Source: Chryseobacterium formosum (GTDB lineage Bacteria > Bacteroidota > Bacteroidia > Flavobacteriales > Weeksellaceae). Taken from it: a stretch of DNA of 64,000 nt. Positions 34,789 to 42,266 of the stretch are shown here, piece by piece. The position numbers and the translations under genes are program-made. Position 1 is the first letter of the stretch. Each line of letters starts with the position of its first letter. Location of the stretch: assembly GCF_026460885.1 (NCBI RefSeq), contig NZ_JAOVZW010000004.1, positions 124,001-188,000 of the forward strand, read 5' to 3'. The notes below the pieces were generated by a model, which saw nothing but the letters and a program-made list of their open reading frames with translations, had not been told where the DNA came from and made no database searches.

Positions 34789-35694
34789 TTATTTAATTCC
34801 AAAAATAAAACGGTCATTTTCACTTAAATCTTTTATCAATTCAGAATGAGTAAAATCTTCATATAGTTCTAAGGTTTCTGGACCTAATTTCTGATTGATT
34901 TCTAAAAAGAGGAGTCCATTTTCATTCAGATATTTTTTAGAATCTTCAGCTATTTTTCTATAAAAAATTAAGGCATCAGAAGTCGGGGAGAATAACGCCA
35001 TTTTAGGTTCAAATTCTTTTAGAGAGTCTGCAATTTCGTTTTCTTCATCCATTCCGATGTAGGGCGGATTTGAAATAATAACATCAAAGTTTTTATCTAA
35101 ATCTAAATTCAAATAATCAGCATTAATAAAATTTATTCCTAATTGGTGAAAATTTGCATTCTTTTTAGCAGTTTCCAAAGCTTTTTCAGAAAAATCAATG
35201 GAAGTAACTTCAGCTTGAGGGAAATGTTTTTTTAAAACCAAAGGAATAATTCCGCTTCCGGTTCCGATGTCGAGAATCTTTAACGTATTTTTTGTTACTC
35301 CAAGGAACGAGGAATCTTTAGATTCTTCATTACACTTCCTTTCATTTAGAATGACAGACTGCTGATTTATCCTATGAATGGCAAATTCAAGCAATTCTTC
35401 CGTTTCCGGACGCGGAATCAAAACATTTTCGTCAACAAAAAATTTCATTCCATAAAATTCGGTTTCGCCTAAAATCTGCAGATATGGTTTTCCGGTTTTT
35501 AATTCTGAAATGATTTGTTTAAATTTTTCTTCGTGTTCTGAAGAGATTTGTTCATCCGAAAATTGTCTTTGCTGAATTGAATTTAAATCTAATATTTCCT
35601 CCACAAAAGCCTGAAATATAAATGCTGTTTCAGAATCTGTATAAACCTCCGAAAGCGAATCTGAAAAATATTTTTTAAGCTGTAATAATGTCAT
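34789..35694 (-). CDS. prmC: Release-factor glutamine methyltransferase PrmC, with repeat-derived insertion
   Basis: The 301-residue protein has the helical N-terminal domain (about 1-110, with PLQ-like segments KPYLQILGETEFYG and ENVLIPRPETEELLE), a SAM-binding motif (ILDIGTGSGIIPLVL) and the catalytic NPPY in IISNPPYIGM. PrmC methylates the Gln of the GGQ motif of release factors RF1 and RF2. It is about 24 residues longer than E. coli PrmC (277). The extra sequence, about residues 114-136 between the two domains, is encoded by a palindromic repeat (35292-35356). Its ATG overlaps the yaaA stop by 1 bp. Confidence 0.9.
   Translation of the reverse strand: MTLLQLKKYFSDSLSEVYTDSETAFIFQAFVEEILDLNSIQQRQFSDEQISSEHEEKFKQIISELKTGKPYLQILGETEFYGMKFFVDENVLIPRPETEELLEFAIHRINQQSVILNERKCNEESKDSSFLGVTKNTLKILDIGTGSGIIPLVLKKHFPQAEVTSIDFSEKALETAKKNANFHQLGINFINADYLNLDLDKNFDVIISNPPYIGMDEENEIADSLKEFEPKMALFSPTSDALIFYRKIAEDSKKYLNENGLLFLEINQKLGPETLELYEDFTHSELIKDLSENDRFIFGIK
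35292..35356. repeat. Palindromic repeat inserted in frame within prmC
   Basis: This segment has the form of the dispersed Bacteroidota palindrome that begins TGTCATTCTRAATGAA and has a central AGAATCTAAAGATTC hairpin, ending TTCCTTGGAGTAACA. The arms are partly degenerate. Read on the minus strand it stays open and supplies about 22 residues (SVILNERKCNEESKDSSFLG) at the PrmC domain linker. Confidence 0.65.
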
Positions 35695-36452
35695 TATCTT
35701 GTGAAAATTAGTTTTGTATCTGTCGATTTTTCTTCATCAATTCTGTATCGATCATAATTAAATGCTTTTACATCATTCAAATTTTTAGCATTTGTTTCTG
35801 CACAGAATCTCACCACTAAACCTCTTGCGTGTTTGGTGTAAACAACAATTGTTTTTAGCTTTCCATCTTTCATTTCATAAAAATCAAAGTCGATAACCTG
35901 ATGATTGAGTTTTTTTCTGTCAACCACTTTTACATATTCATTACTCGCTAAGTTTAAAAGGACTTCATTTTTCTTCATTTCAGAATTAAGTAATTCTGTT
36001 ACTTTTTCTGTCCAAAATTCATAAAGATTTTTATTTCCTTCAAACTCAAAATTTCTGCCCATTTCCAGACGGTATAACATCACTTTATCTGAAGGTTTCA
36101 GCAAGCCATATAATCCGGAAAGTATTCTGTAATTCTTCTGAAGATAATCGACTGCATTTTTGTCTAAAGTTTTTGCATCAAGCCCACGATACACTTCGCC
36201 TGTAAAAGCAAACATCGCTGGTGCAGATTCTTTTGAGGTAGGTTTAGATTTCCATTTTTGGTTTCTTTCCCAGTTTTCGTCTGCCAGTTTTGACGAAATT
36301 TCCATTAAATCTGAAAGATATTTTGGCGATTTATGTTTTAAATGAGATTGTATCAATTCTGCCTGTTCAATGAATTTTGGTGTAGAACTTCTCAAAAAAT
36401 CGGTTGAGTTTTCTACATTCATTAATTTGGCAGGAGAGGTTATAATTTTCAT
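35694..36452 (-). CDS. yaaA: Peroxide stress protein YaaA (DUF328)
   Basis: The 252-residue protein begins MKIITSPAKLMN and carries family segments AMFAFTGEVYRGLDAKTL, YRILSGLYGLLKPSDKVMLYRLEMG, NLASNEYVKVV and TKHARGLVVRF. E. coli YaaA lowers free iron during peroxide stress and binds DNA; the same role here is inferred from the family. Full length. It overlaps the CPBP gene by 4 bp and prmC by 1 bp, so the three are translationally linked. Confidence 0.93.
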   Translation of the reverse strand: MKIITSPAKLMNVENSTDFLRSSTPKFIEQAELIQSHLKHKSPKYLSDLMEISSKLADENWERNQKWKSKPTSKESAPAMFAFTGEVYRGLDAKTLDKNAVDYLQKNYRILSGLYGLLKPSDKVMLYRLEMGRNFEFEGNKNLYEFWTEKVTELLNSEMKKNEVLLNLASNEYVKVVDRKKLNHQVIDFDFYEMKDGKLKTIVVYTKHARGLVVRFCAETNAKNLNDVKAFNYDRYRIDEEKSTDTKLIFTR

Positions 36453-37156
36453 AGGTTTAATAAAGATAAATGTTTAAAATCGACTAAATTCATCAGCATC
36501 ATCGAGATAAAATCAAACATAAAATGGCAGATAATCAGAATTTTAATGTTGGAATATTTTTTATAAAATAAGGCAAATACAATCCCGATAAAGAAAGGAC
36601 CTACAACTTGTGCAATCGTTCCATATGTGCTGTGTAAAATAGCAAATAATAATGCGGAAACAATAATTCCTAAAGCCGGACTATTGTATATTTTTTCAAT
36701 TCTTGGCTGAATGTAGGCTCTCATCAACAATTCCTCAATAATTCCTGCTGTTAAACAAGTAAAAATAATGAGTAAATAATTGTTTTTAAATAAAATTTTA
36801 AATTCTATAAGCCTTTCACTTACTTTTTCTTTGGTTAAAAAAATAACAATTGCATTAAGAAAAGCTCCTCCAAATAAACTAATTAAATATAAAAGAATGA
36901 CTGCTCCAAAATAAAATAGAAATGAATATTTCCGATCTTCCCAAACAAAAAACGACCTGTTTTCGATGAAAAAATTATAAATTAAAACCAATAACAAAAC
37001 CAACCACAGAGAAAGTCTGTTGTAAAAAAATAAATCTGTCGTTAACGTTTTATAATTAAAAAAAGAATTGATTAAAGGAATAGAATACAGCATCGAAGTG
37101 GCAAGTAATACAAAAGTGAGTATTATGCCTAAAGAATATCTTCCGTTCAGACTCAT
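36449..37156 (-). CDS. CPBP-family intramembrane glutamic protease
   Basis: The 235-residue protein has about seven hydrophobic helices and the CPBP/Abi signatures GIIEELLMRAYIQPR (Glu-Glu and Arg), FAILHSTYGT (motif 2 His) and CHFMFDF (motif 3 His/Asp). CPBP proteases act inside membranes in protein processing, bacteriocin immunity or prenyl-protein cleavage; the substrate is unknown. It is the second gene of the TsaC-CPBP-yaaA-prmC operon, 13 bp after the first. Confidence 0.85.
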   Translation of the reverse strand: MSLNGRYSLGIILTFVLLATSMLYSIPLINSFFNYKTLTTDLFFYNRLSLWLVLLLVLIYNFFIENRSFFVWEDRKYSFLFYFGAVILLYLISLFGGAFLNAIVIFLTKEKVSERLIEFKILFKNNYLLIIFTCLTAGIIEELLMRAYIQPRIEKIYNSPALGIIVSALLFAILHSTYGTIAQVVGPFFIGIVFALFYKKYSNIKILIICHFMFDFISMMLMNLVDFKHLSLLNL

Positions 37157-37169
37157 TTTAAATATCTTT

Positions 37170-37781
37170 CTAAATTTCTCCTTTTCCCTGACGAATAATT
37201 TCCGGTTCGCCTGAAGTTAAATCGACAATTGTAGAGGCAACATTATCTCCATAACCTGAATCTATAACTAAATCAACCAAATGATCATATTTCTCAGCGA
37301 TTAATTCCGGATCGGTAGAATATTCGATTATTTCATCGTCATCTTTAATAGAAGTTGAAGCGATAGGATGTCCTAGTTTTTCAACAATCAACTGCGGAAT
37401 CGGATGATCTGGAACACGGATACCAATAGTTTTATGATTTTTATAAGCTAAAGGCAAACTTTTGTTGGCTTCTAAGATAAATGTAAACGGTCCAGGAAGG
37501 TGACTTTTCAAAAACCTGAAAACTGAGGTGTCAATAGGTCTTGTAAAATCGGATAAATGGCTTAAATCATTACATATAATAGAGAATTTTGCTTTCTCAA
37601 GCTTCTGTTTTTTAATCTGAGCCAATTTTTCCATGGCTTTAATGTCAAAAATATTACAGCCTAAAGCATAAACTGTATCAGACGGATAAATAATCAGTCC
37701 GCCATTATTCAGGGTTTTAATAACCTCATTAATAAGGTTTTCCTGAGGATTGTCGGGGTAAATTTTTAAAATCTTTGCCAT
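37170..37781 (-). CDS. TsaC/YciO-type threonylcarbamoyl-AMP synthase-like protein
   Basis: The protein of about 203 residues (MAKILKIYPD start) has the YrdC fold: GGLIIYPSDTVYALGCNIFD, QIKKQKLEKAKFSIICNDLS, LPGPFTFILEA, IGIRVPDHPIPQ, STSIKDDD and a TIVDLTSGEPEIIRQGKGEI end. TsaC/Sua5 makes threonylcarbamoyl-AMP for the t6A modification of ANN-decoding tRNAs. The loop (LEKAKFSIIC) looks more like YciO than E. coli TsaC, so the exact role is uncertain. An upstream TTG at 37787 overlaps the promoter box, so the ATG at 37781 is chosen. It heads a four-gene operon. Confidence 0.85.
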   Translation of the reverse strand: MAKILKIYPDNPQENLINEVIKTLNNGGLIIYPSDTVYALGCNIFDIKAMEKLAQIKKQKLEKAKFSIICNDLSHLSDFTRPIDTSVFRFLKSHLPGPFTFILEANKSLPLAYKNHKTIGIRVPDHPIPQLIVEKLGHPIASTSIKDDDEIIEYSTDPELIAEKYDHLVDLVIDSGYGDNVASTIVDLTSGEPEIIRQGKGEI

Positions 37782-37784
37782 AAA

Positions 37785-37814
37785 CAAATGTACGAATATT
37801 TAGGTTTAATCAAA
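37785..37814 (-). promoter_or_regulatory. Promoter of the TsaC-prmC operon, predicting a leaderless mRNA
   Basis: Minus strand TTTG (37811-37814), 18-nt spacer, TACATTTG (37785-37792). The box ends only 3 nt before the A of the ATG at 37781, so transcription should start at or next to the start codon. Confidence 0.6.
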
Positions 37815-37840
37815 GAATATGCCTTTATTTAAAGGATTGC

Positions 37841-37870
37841 TTGTGGTTTTGAAATATATTCGTATATTTG
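37841..37870 (+). promoter_or_regulatory. Promoter of the initiator tRNA array
   Basis: TTG (37841-37843), 19-nt spacer, TATATTTG (37863-37870), a full consensus match placing the start about 5 nt before the first tRNA. I see no second promoter within the array. Confidence 0.7.
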
Positions 37871-37881
37871 CAATCCAATAT

Positions 37882-37954
<73 letters not shown>

Positions 37955-37993
37955 CTAAGTATAACGTTTTCGGTAAGCGTTTAAAAAATATAC

Positions 37994-38066
<73 letters not shown>

Positions 38067-38105
38067 CTAAGCAAAGTGTTTTCGATAAACACTATAAAGA
38101 TATAT

Positions 38106-38178
<73 letters not shown>

Positions 38179-38217
38179 CTAATTTTAACGTTTTCGGTAA
38201 GCGTTTAAAAAATATAC

Positions 38218-38290
<73 letters not shown>

Positions 38291-38329
38291 CTAAGCAAAG
38301 TGTTTTCGATAAACACTATAAAGATATAT

Positions 38330-38402
<73 letters not shown>

Positions 38403-38440
38403 CTAATTTAACGTTTTCGGTAAACGTTTAAAAAATATAC

Positions 38441-38513
<73 letters not shown>

Positions 38514-38552
38514 CAAAGCAAAGTGTTTTCGATAAAAAATATAAAGATATAT

Positions 38553-38625
38553 CGCGGGATGGAGCAGTAGGTAGCTCGTTGGGCTCATAACCCGGAGGTC
38601 GCACGTTCGAGTCGTGTCCCCGCTA
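38553..38625 (+). tRNA. tRNA-Met(CAT), chimeric A/B copy with encoded CCA
   Basis: The 5-prime half to the anticodon is version A and the 3-prime half is version B. This leaves an A-C mismatch at 7:66 and two T-G pairs in the anticodon stem. It is the only copy followed by CCA (38626-38628), and it precedes the terminator. Confidence 0.9.
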
Positions 38626-38630
38626 CCAAC

Positions 38631-38659
38631 AGGAGAATCAGAAATGGTTCTCCTTTTTT
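38631..38659 (+). terminator. Terminator of the tRNA array
   Basis: A stem AGGAGAA / TTCTCCT (38631-38637 with 38648-38654) followed by a run of T to 38659. Confidence 0.85.
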
Positions 38660-38723
38660 GCGTTTGAAATTTTGCTTTTTTTGGTTTATAAATTGCTTGT
38701 CGTATTATTAAAAATAAATAATT

Positions 38724-38960
38724 ATGGCAGATATGACATTTAGAAAAGAAGATTTCATTAAGGATGGTGAAAGGTATAAAGTTGAAGTTGATCAGGGAAT
38801 TGGTAAAGGTGTAGATCTTATTGTGCAGAGAGAAGATGAGAACGGTGAATATGAAGTTATTCAGGCTGAAATTTTGAGATCTACAGATGAAAGAGTTTTC
38901 GTAGCTTGGAGTGAACCCTTTAATGGTAAAGTTGTTTCAGACGAATATAAAAAATTATAA
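38724..38960 (+). CDS. Small conserved-looking cytosolic protein, unknown
   Basis: The 78-residue acidic protein (MADMTFRKEDFIKDGERYKV) has a pattern of beta strands and no signal, membrane helix or known motif. It is flanked by the tRNA terminator and its own terminator, so is a single-gene unit. Codon use is like its neighbours and the frame is clean, which supports a real gene. Family not recognised. Confidence 0.65.
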   Translation: MADMTFRKEDFIKDGERYKVEVDQGIGKGVDLIVQREDENGEYEVIQAEILRSTDERVFVAWSEPFNGKVVSDEYKKL

Positions 38961-38963
38961 CAA

Positions 38964-38996
38964 AAAAAGTCCCGTTTCAATGAAGCGGGACTTTTA
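38964..38996. terminator. Bidirectional intrinsic terminator
   Basis: The arms AAAAGTCCCGTTT and AAGCGGGACTTTT pair with one G-T, between convergent genes, with A- and T-runs outside. Confidence 0.85.
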
Positions 38997-39014
38997 TATA
39001 AATTATAAAAACTC

Positions 39015-39584
39015 TTATTTTATCAACGTCTCAAATGGAGCCAGTTTAAAATCTTCAGATTTTACCTGCTCAAAATAAGATGATTTGCTGTTTCCTTTCA
39101 ATCTTCCAACTGCTTTTGAAGCTGCTGTAAAGTCAGTATCAATTTTAGTAGCAATTTCTGTTGGTTTGAAATCTTTTTTCACGCTATCATCATCAACTCC
39201 TAAATATCCGTTTTTCTTTGTGATATAATTGATGAAGTTATCGTAATTTCCTAACGTATTTTTGAAATACTGCGTGTGATAATTCATGCATTTTGTTGCT
39301 TTCTTAGATTTATTAACGATGCAACTTGCCATATTTCCTTTATAAAGATCAAATTCTAAAGCTACCGCATCATATTCTTTTTTAAGTGCAGTTGTACCAT
39401 TAGTAAGTATTGAATTGTCTTTCTGAGACTCGCTTATTTTTTTCAAATGTTCCAAAACCAAAGGAACAGTGTTTTCAATCTTTGTTTTTGCTTCTGTAAC
39501 AGACCCGAAAACAGATGATGTTTGAGCTGATGTTACATTAAAAATCAACAGCATTAAAACAGAAAGTAGAGTATATCTTTTCAT
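39015..39584 (-). CDS. Exported helical protein of unknown function
   Basis: The 189-residue protein has a signal peptide (ending NVTSAQ) and a mostly helical, lysine-rich mature part with two cysteines close together (MASCIVNKSKKATKCMNYH). No known motif. It stands alone on the minus strand. The 217-nt stretch behind it (39585-39801) is very AT-rich and I see nothing in it before the BlaI operator region. Confidence 0.65.
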   Translation of the reverse strand: MKRYTLLSVLMLLIFNVTSAQTSSVFGSVTEAKTKIENTVPLVLEHLKKISESQKDNSILTNGTTALKKEYDAVALEFDLYKGNMASCIVNKSKKATKCMNYHTQYFKNTLGNYDNFINYITKKNGYLGVDDDSVKKDFKPTEIATKIDTDFTAASKAVGRLKGNSKSSYFEQVKSEDFKLAPFETLIK

Positions 39585-39801
39585 TAGAAATTTTTAAAGC
39601 ACTAAAATAAATATATTTTCTCATTTTCAGCACATTCATAATCATTTTATTTAATAAATTTTAACAAGTTTTAAGAATTTATATTAAAATTCACCAATTC
39701 TCTGATAAATAATTAGAGCATATTTCTGTTAATTGAAAATTTAACATATTTTAATATTTTGTAAAATGTTGATTTTCAATTTATTATTTAAATTTTATTT
39801 T

Positions 39802-39870
39802 TATCACTAAAAAAATAGTTGTTCGAATGAAAAATAATTCTACATTTGTATAACTAATTTATTAGTGATA
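39802..39870 (+). promoter_or_regulatory. Promoter and BlaI-type operators of the M56 operon
   Basis: TTG (39819-39821), 19-nt spacer, TACATTTG (39841-39848) form a full promoter. The -7 box is part of TACATTTGTA (39841-39850), a perfect TACAnnTGTA BlaI/MecI operator core. A second dyad ACTAAT-TT-ATTAGT (39853-39866) is next to it, and an outer pair TATCACTA (39802-39809) / TAGTGATA (39863-39870) brackets the whole promoter. Confidence 0.7.
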
Positions 39871-39913
39871 TGGATTTTTTAGTAACTTTATCACAATAAT
39901 TAAAAATCATATT

Positions 39914-40279
39914 ATGATCATCCAGACTTTAACAAAAGCAGAAGAACAGGTAATGCAGTTTTTGTGGAAACTCGAAAAAGGTTTCTTAAAAGATTTTTTG
40001 GATCTCTATCCCGAACCGAAACCGCATACGAATACAGTTTCTACGATTCTGAAAGTTCTAAAAGATAAAGAATTTGTTGATTATAATGTCTACGGCAGAC
40101 AGCATGAATATTTTCCTTTGGTAACAAAAGAGCAATATTCTGGAAAGACTATGAAAAGTTTGGTGAAGAATTATTTTAAAGGTTCTTACAAAAGTGCCGT
40201 TTCTTTTTTAGTTGAAAAAAACGAAATGACCGTTGAAGATCTTGAAATGCTATTAAATGAACTAAAAAACAAAGACTAA
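39914..40279 (+). CDS. BlaI/MecI/CopY-family repressor
   Basis: The 121-residue protein has a winged-helix N-terminus (about 1-75, TKAEEQVMQFLWKLEKGFLK and VSTILKVLKDKEFVDY) and a dimerising helical C-terminus ending VEDLEMLLNELKNKD. BlaI/MecI repressors are cleaved or released when a BlaR1-type sensor detects beta-lactams or related stress. It heads an operon with two M56 sensors starting 5 bp later, and a matching operator overlaps its promoter, so it is probably autoregulated. Confidence 0.93.
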   Translation: MIIQTLTKAEEQVMQFLWKLEKGFLKDFLDLYPEPKPHTNTVSTILKVLKDKEFVDYNVYGRQHEYFPLVTKEQYSGKTMKSLVKNYFKGSYKSAVSFLVEKNEMTVEDLEMLLNELKNKD

Positions 40280-40284
40280 TAACT

Positions 40285-42246
40285 ATGGAAGCTCTTATTT
40301 TTTATTTCGGAAAAGTAATAATCTGTTCGGGTGTAATGTTTTTGTATTATCAGTTGTCTCTAAAAGACAAGACGTTTCATCATTACAACAGATTTTACCT
40401 TTTGTCTGCAATGTTGATTTCGATTTTCCTGCCTTTGATTAGAGTGGAAGATTTCACAATTGAGGTTAATGAAAATCTGTTTTTATTAATTAGTAAGCTA
40501 CAAAATTTAAACGCAAATAAAAGCATAGACAATGACTACATTTATTTTAGAATTATTTTTTCAGCTTTGGGATTGGTTTCTCTCTATTTTTTAGGGAAAT
40601 TTCTTTACGGAATTTTCAGAATCCAACAACTCAAAAACCAATTTAAAAAAGAAAGTTTTGAAGGAGTAAATTTTTACCAGACCAATCTTTCTGAAGCACC
40701 TTTTTCCTATTTCAAAAATCTTTTTTGGAAAAATACTATTGTCATTAATTCAGACATCGGAAAACAAATTTTAAAGCACGAAATGGTTCATATTGAGCAG
40801 AAACACTCTGTAGATAAAATCTTTATGGAGATTATCACTTCTATTTTCTGGTTCAATCCGTTTTTTCATATCATTAAAAAAGAAATAAGCTTAATTCACG
40901 AATATCTGGCTGATAAAAAAGCCGTAAAACAATCGGACACAAAAGCATTTGCGCAGATGCTTTTAGCAAGCCACTTTTCCGGAAAAGAGTTGCCTGTGAC
41001 CAGTCCGTTTCTAAGTTCAAACCTTAAAAAAAGACTTAAAATGTTACAAAAACCTCAAACAAAATTCGCATATGCGCGAAGAATATTTGCTCTGCCTGTT
41101 TTATTCACCGTTGCATTTGCTTACATGGTGAATGCCAAAAACAAAGAAATAAAAGAAACCAATATTGAAATTGAAAAAGCCGTTGCTGAAATTAAAAAAG
41201 ATACTTTATCTCCTAAAAATGAAACGGATCAAATTGTAAAATTACAGCAGGAAAAAATTTCAAAGGCAAATGAGAAATTAAAAATTCAATCTGAAAAACT
41301 AAAAACGTTAAGCGAAAAATCAAAAGAAAAAGCTACTGAACTTCAAAAAATAGCTAAAGAAAAAGGTGAAAAAAGCTACGAATTTGAATTAAAAGCTAAA
41401 GAATTGAAACAGCTTTCTGGTGAAATGGATAAGATTTCCCGTGACAAATTATATCAAGCTGATTTTGAAGAACTTTTAACAAGAAGAGATAAAATGTTAG
41501 CAGAAAAAGATGCTAAAGTTATTCTTAAAGATATGCAAGTAAAAAGAGTTTTCCCTGATGGAGATAACTATAAAATAACTGTTCATGGAGAAGAGTTTGA
41601 TTTTGATAAAATGTTAAACTCTAAAGATTTTAAAGATTTAGATTTAAGCGAAGATAAAATTAAAGCAATAAAAGAGAAATTTAATTCACCTGAATTCAAA
41701 GAGAAATACGGAAAGCTCAATAAATTTTATATTAATGGAAAAGATATTAATGCTAATTCTGAAGAATTAAAGAAAATTGTAAAAAATTATTCAGGAAATG
41801 ATTATAGTTTTTTCAATGGAACAAGCAATTTTTCAAAGAAAGAGCTTACTAAAAAAGAACAGAGAAAGCTTGATAAATTAAATAAAGAAAGAGCTGAAGC
41901 TGAGAAAAAACTGAAGGAAATCAGAAAAGAACAAGCTGAATTACAGGGAAAACCATGGATTGTTGCAGTAAATGCTCATGCACCAAAAGTAAATTATTCT
42001 TATACACAATCCATAACGCCACCAATTAGCAGAGCTCTACCTAATAGTTCAACTTTCAAGACTAATGTTAAAGATATAATTGACATTAATTCTGATGAGG
42101 ATATTAAAATTTTCATCGATGAAAAAGCAAGTTCAAACGAAGAAATGAAAAATCTTAATCCTAAAAATATTGAATCAATAACTGTAAATAAAACAAAAAC
42201 TACAGGAAAAAAATCAGGAGAGATTTATATCAAAACTAAGAAATAA
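40285..42246 (+). CDS. M56-family BlaR1-like sensor metallopeptidase, copy 1
   Basis: The 653-residue protein has three N-terminal helices (within about 1-120), the M56 zinc motif HEMVHIEQKH (about 165) with the downstream IHEYLADKKAV Glu region, a fourth helix (about 270-288, ALPVLFTVAFAYMVNA) and a long Lys/Glu-rich region with coiled-coil character (about 290-460). No penicillin-binding sensor domain is present. The last 55 residues (FIDEKASSNEEMKNLNPKNI then ESITVNKTK and GEIYIKTKK) resemble a TonB plug. M56 sensors cleave the partner repressor on stress. About 60 percent of the N-terminal half matches the next gene by eye. Confidence 0.9.
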   Translation: MEALIFYFGKVIICSGVMFLYYQLSLKDKTFHHYNRFYLLSAMLISIFLPLIRVEDFTIEVNENLFLLISKLQNLNANKSIDNDYIYFRIIFSALGLVSLYFLGKFLYGIFRIQQLKNQFKKESFEGVNFYQTNLSEAPFSYFKNLFWKNTIVINSDIGKQILKHEMVHIEQKHSVDKIFMEIITSIFWFNPFFHIIKKEISLIHEYLADKKAVKQSDTKAFAQMLLASHFSGKELPVTSPFLSSNLKKRLKMLQKPQTKFAYARRIFALPVLFTVAFAYMVNAKNKEIKETNIEIEKAVAEIKKDTLSPKNETDQIVKLQQEKISKANEKLKIQSEKLKTLSEKSKEKATELQKIAKEKGEKSYEFELKAKELKQLSGEMDKISRDKLYQADFEELLTRRDKMLAEKDAKVILKDMQVKRVFPDGDNYKITVHGEEFDFDKMLNSKDFKDLDLSEDKIKAIKEKFNSPEFKEKYGKLNKFYINGKDINANSEELKKIVKNYSGNDYSFFNGTSNFSKKELTKKEQRKLDKLNKERAEAEKKLKEIRKEQAELQGKPWIVAVNAHAPKVNYSYTQSITPPISRALPNSSTFKTNVKDIIDINSDEDIKIFIDEKASSNEEMKNLNPKNIESITVNKTKTTGKKSGEIYIKTKK

Positions 42247-42266
42247 AATAATAAAAACACAAAATC

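Noticed and set aside
35292..35356. Frameshift or sequencing error in prmC
   Set aside because: The frame is intact on both sides and the extra length equals a palindromic element, so insertion fits better.
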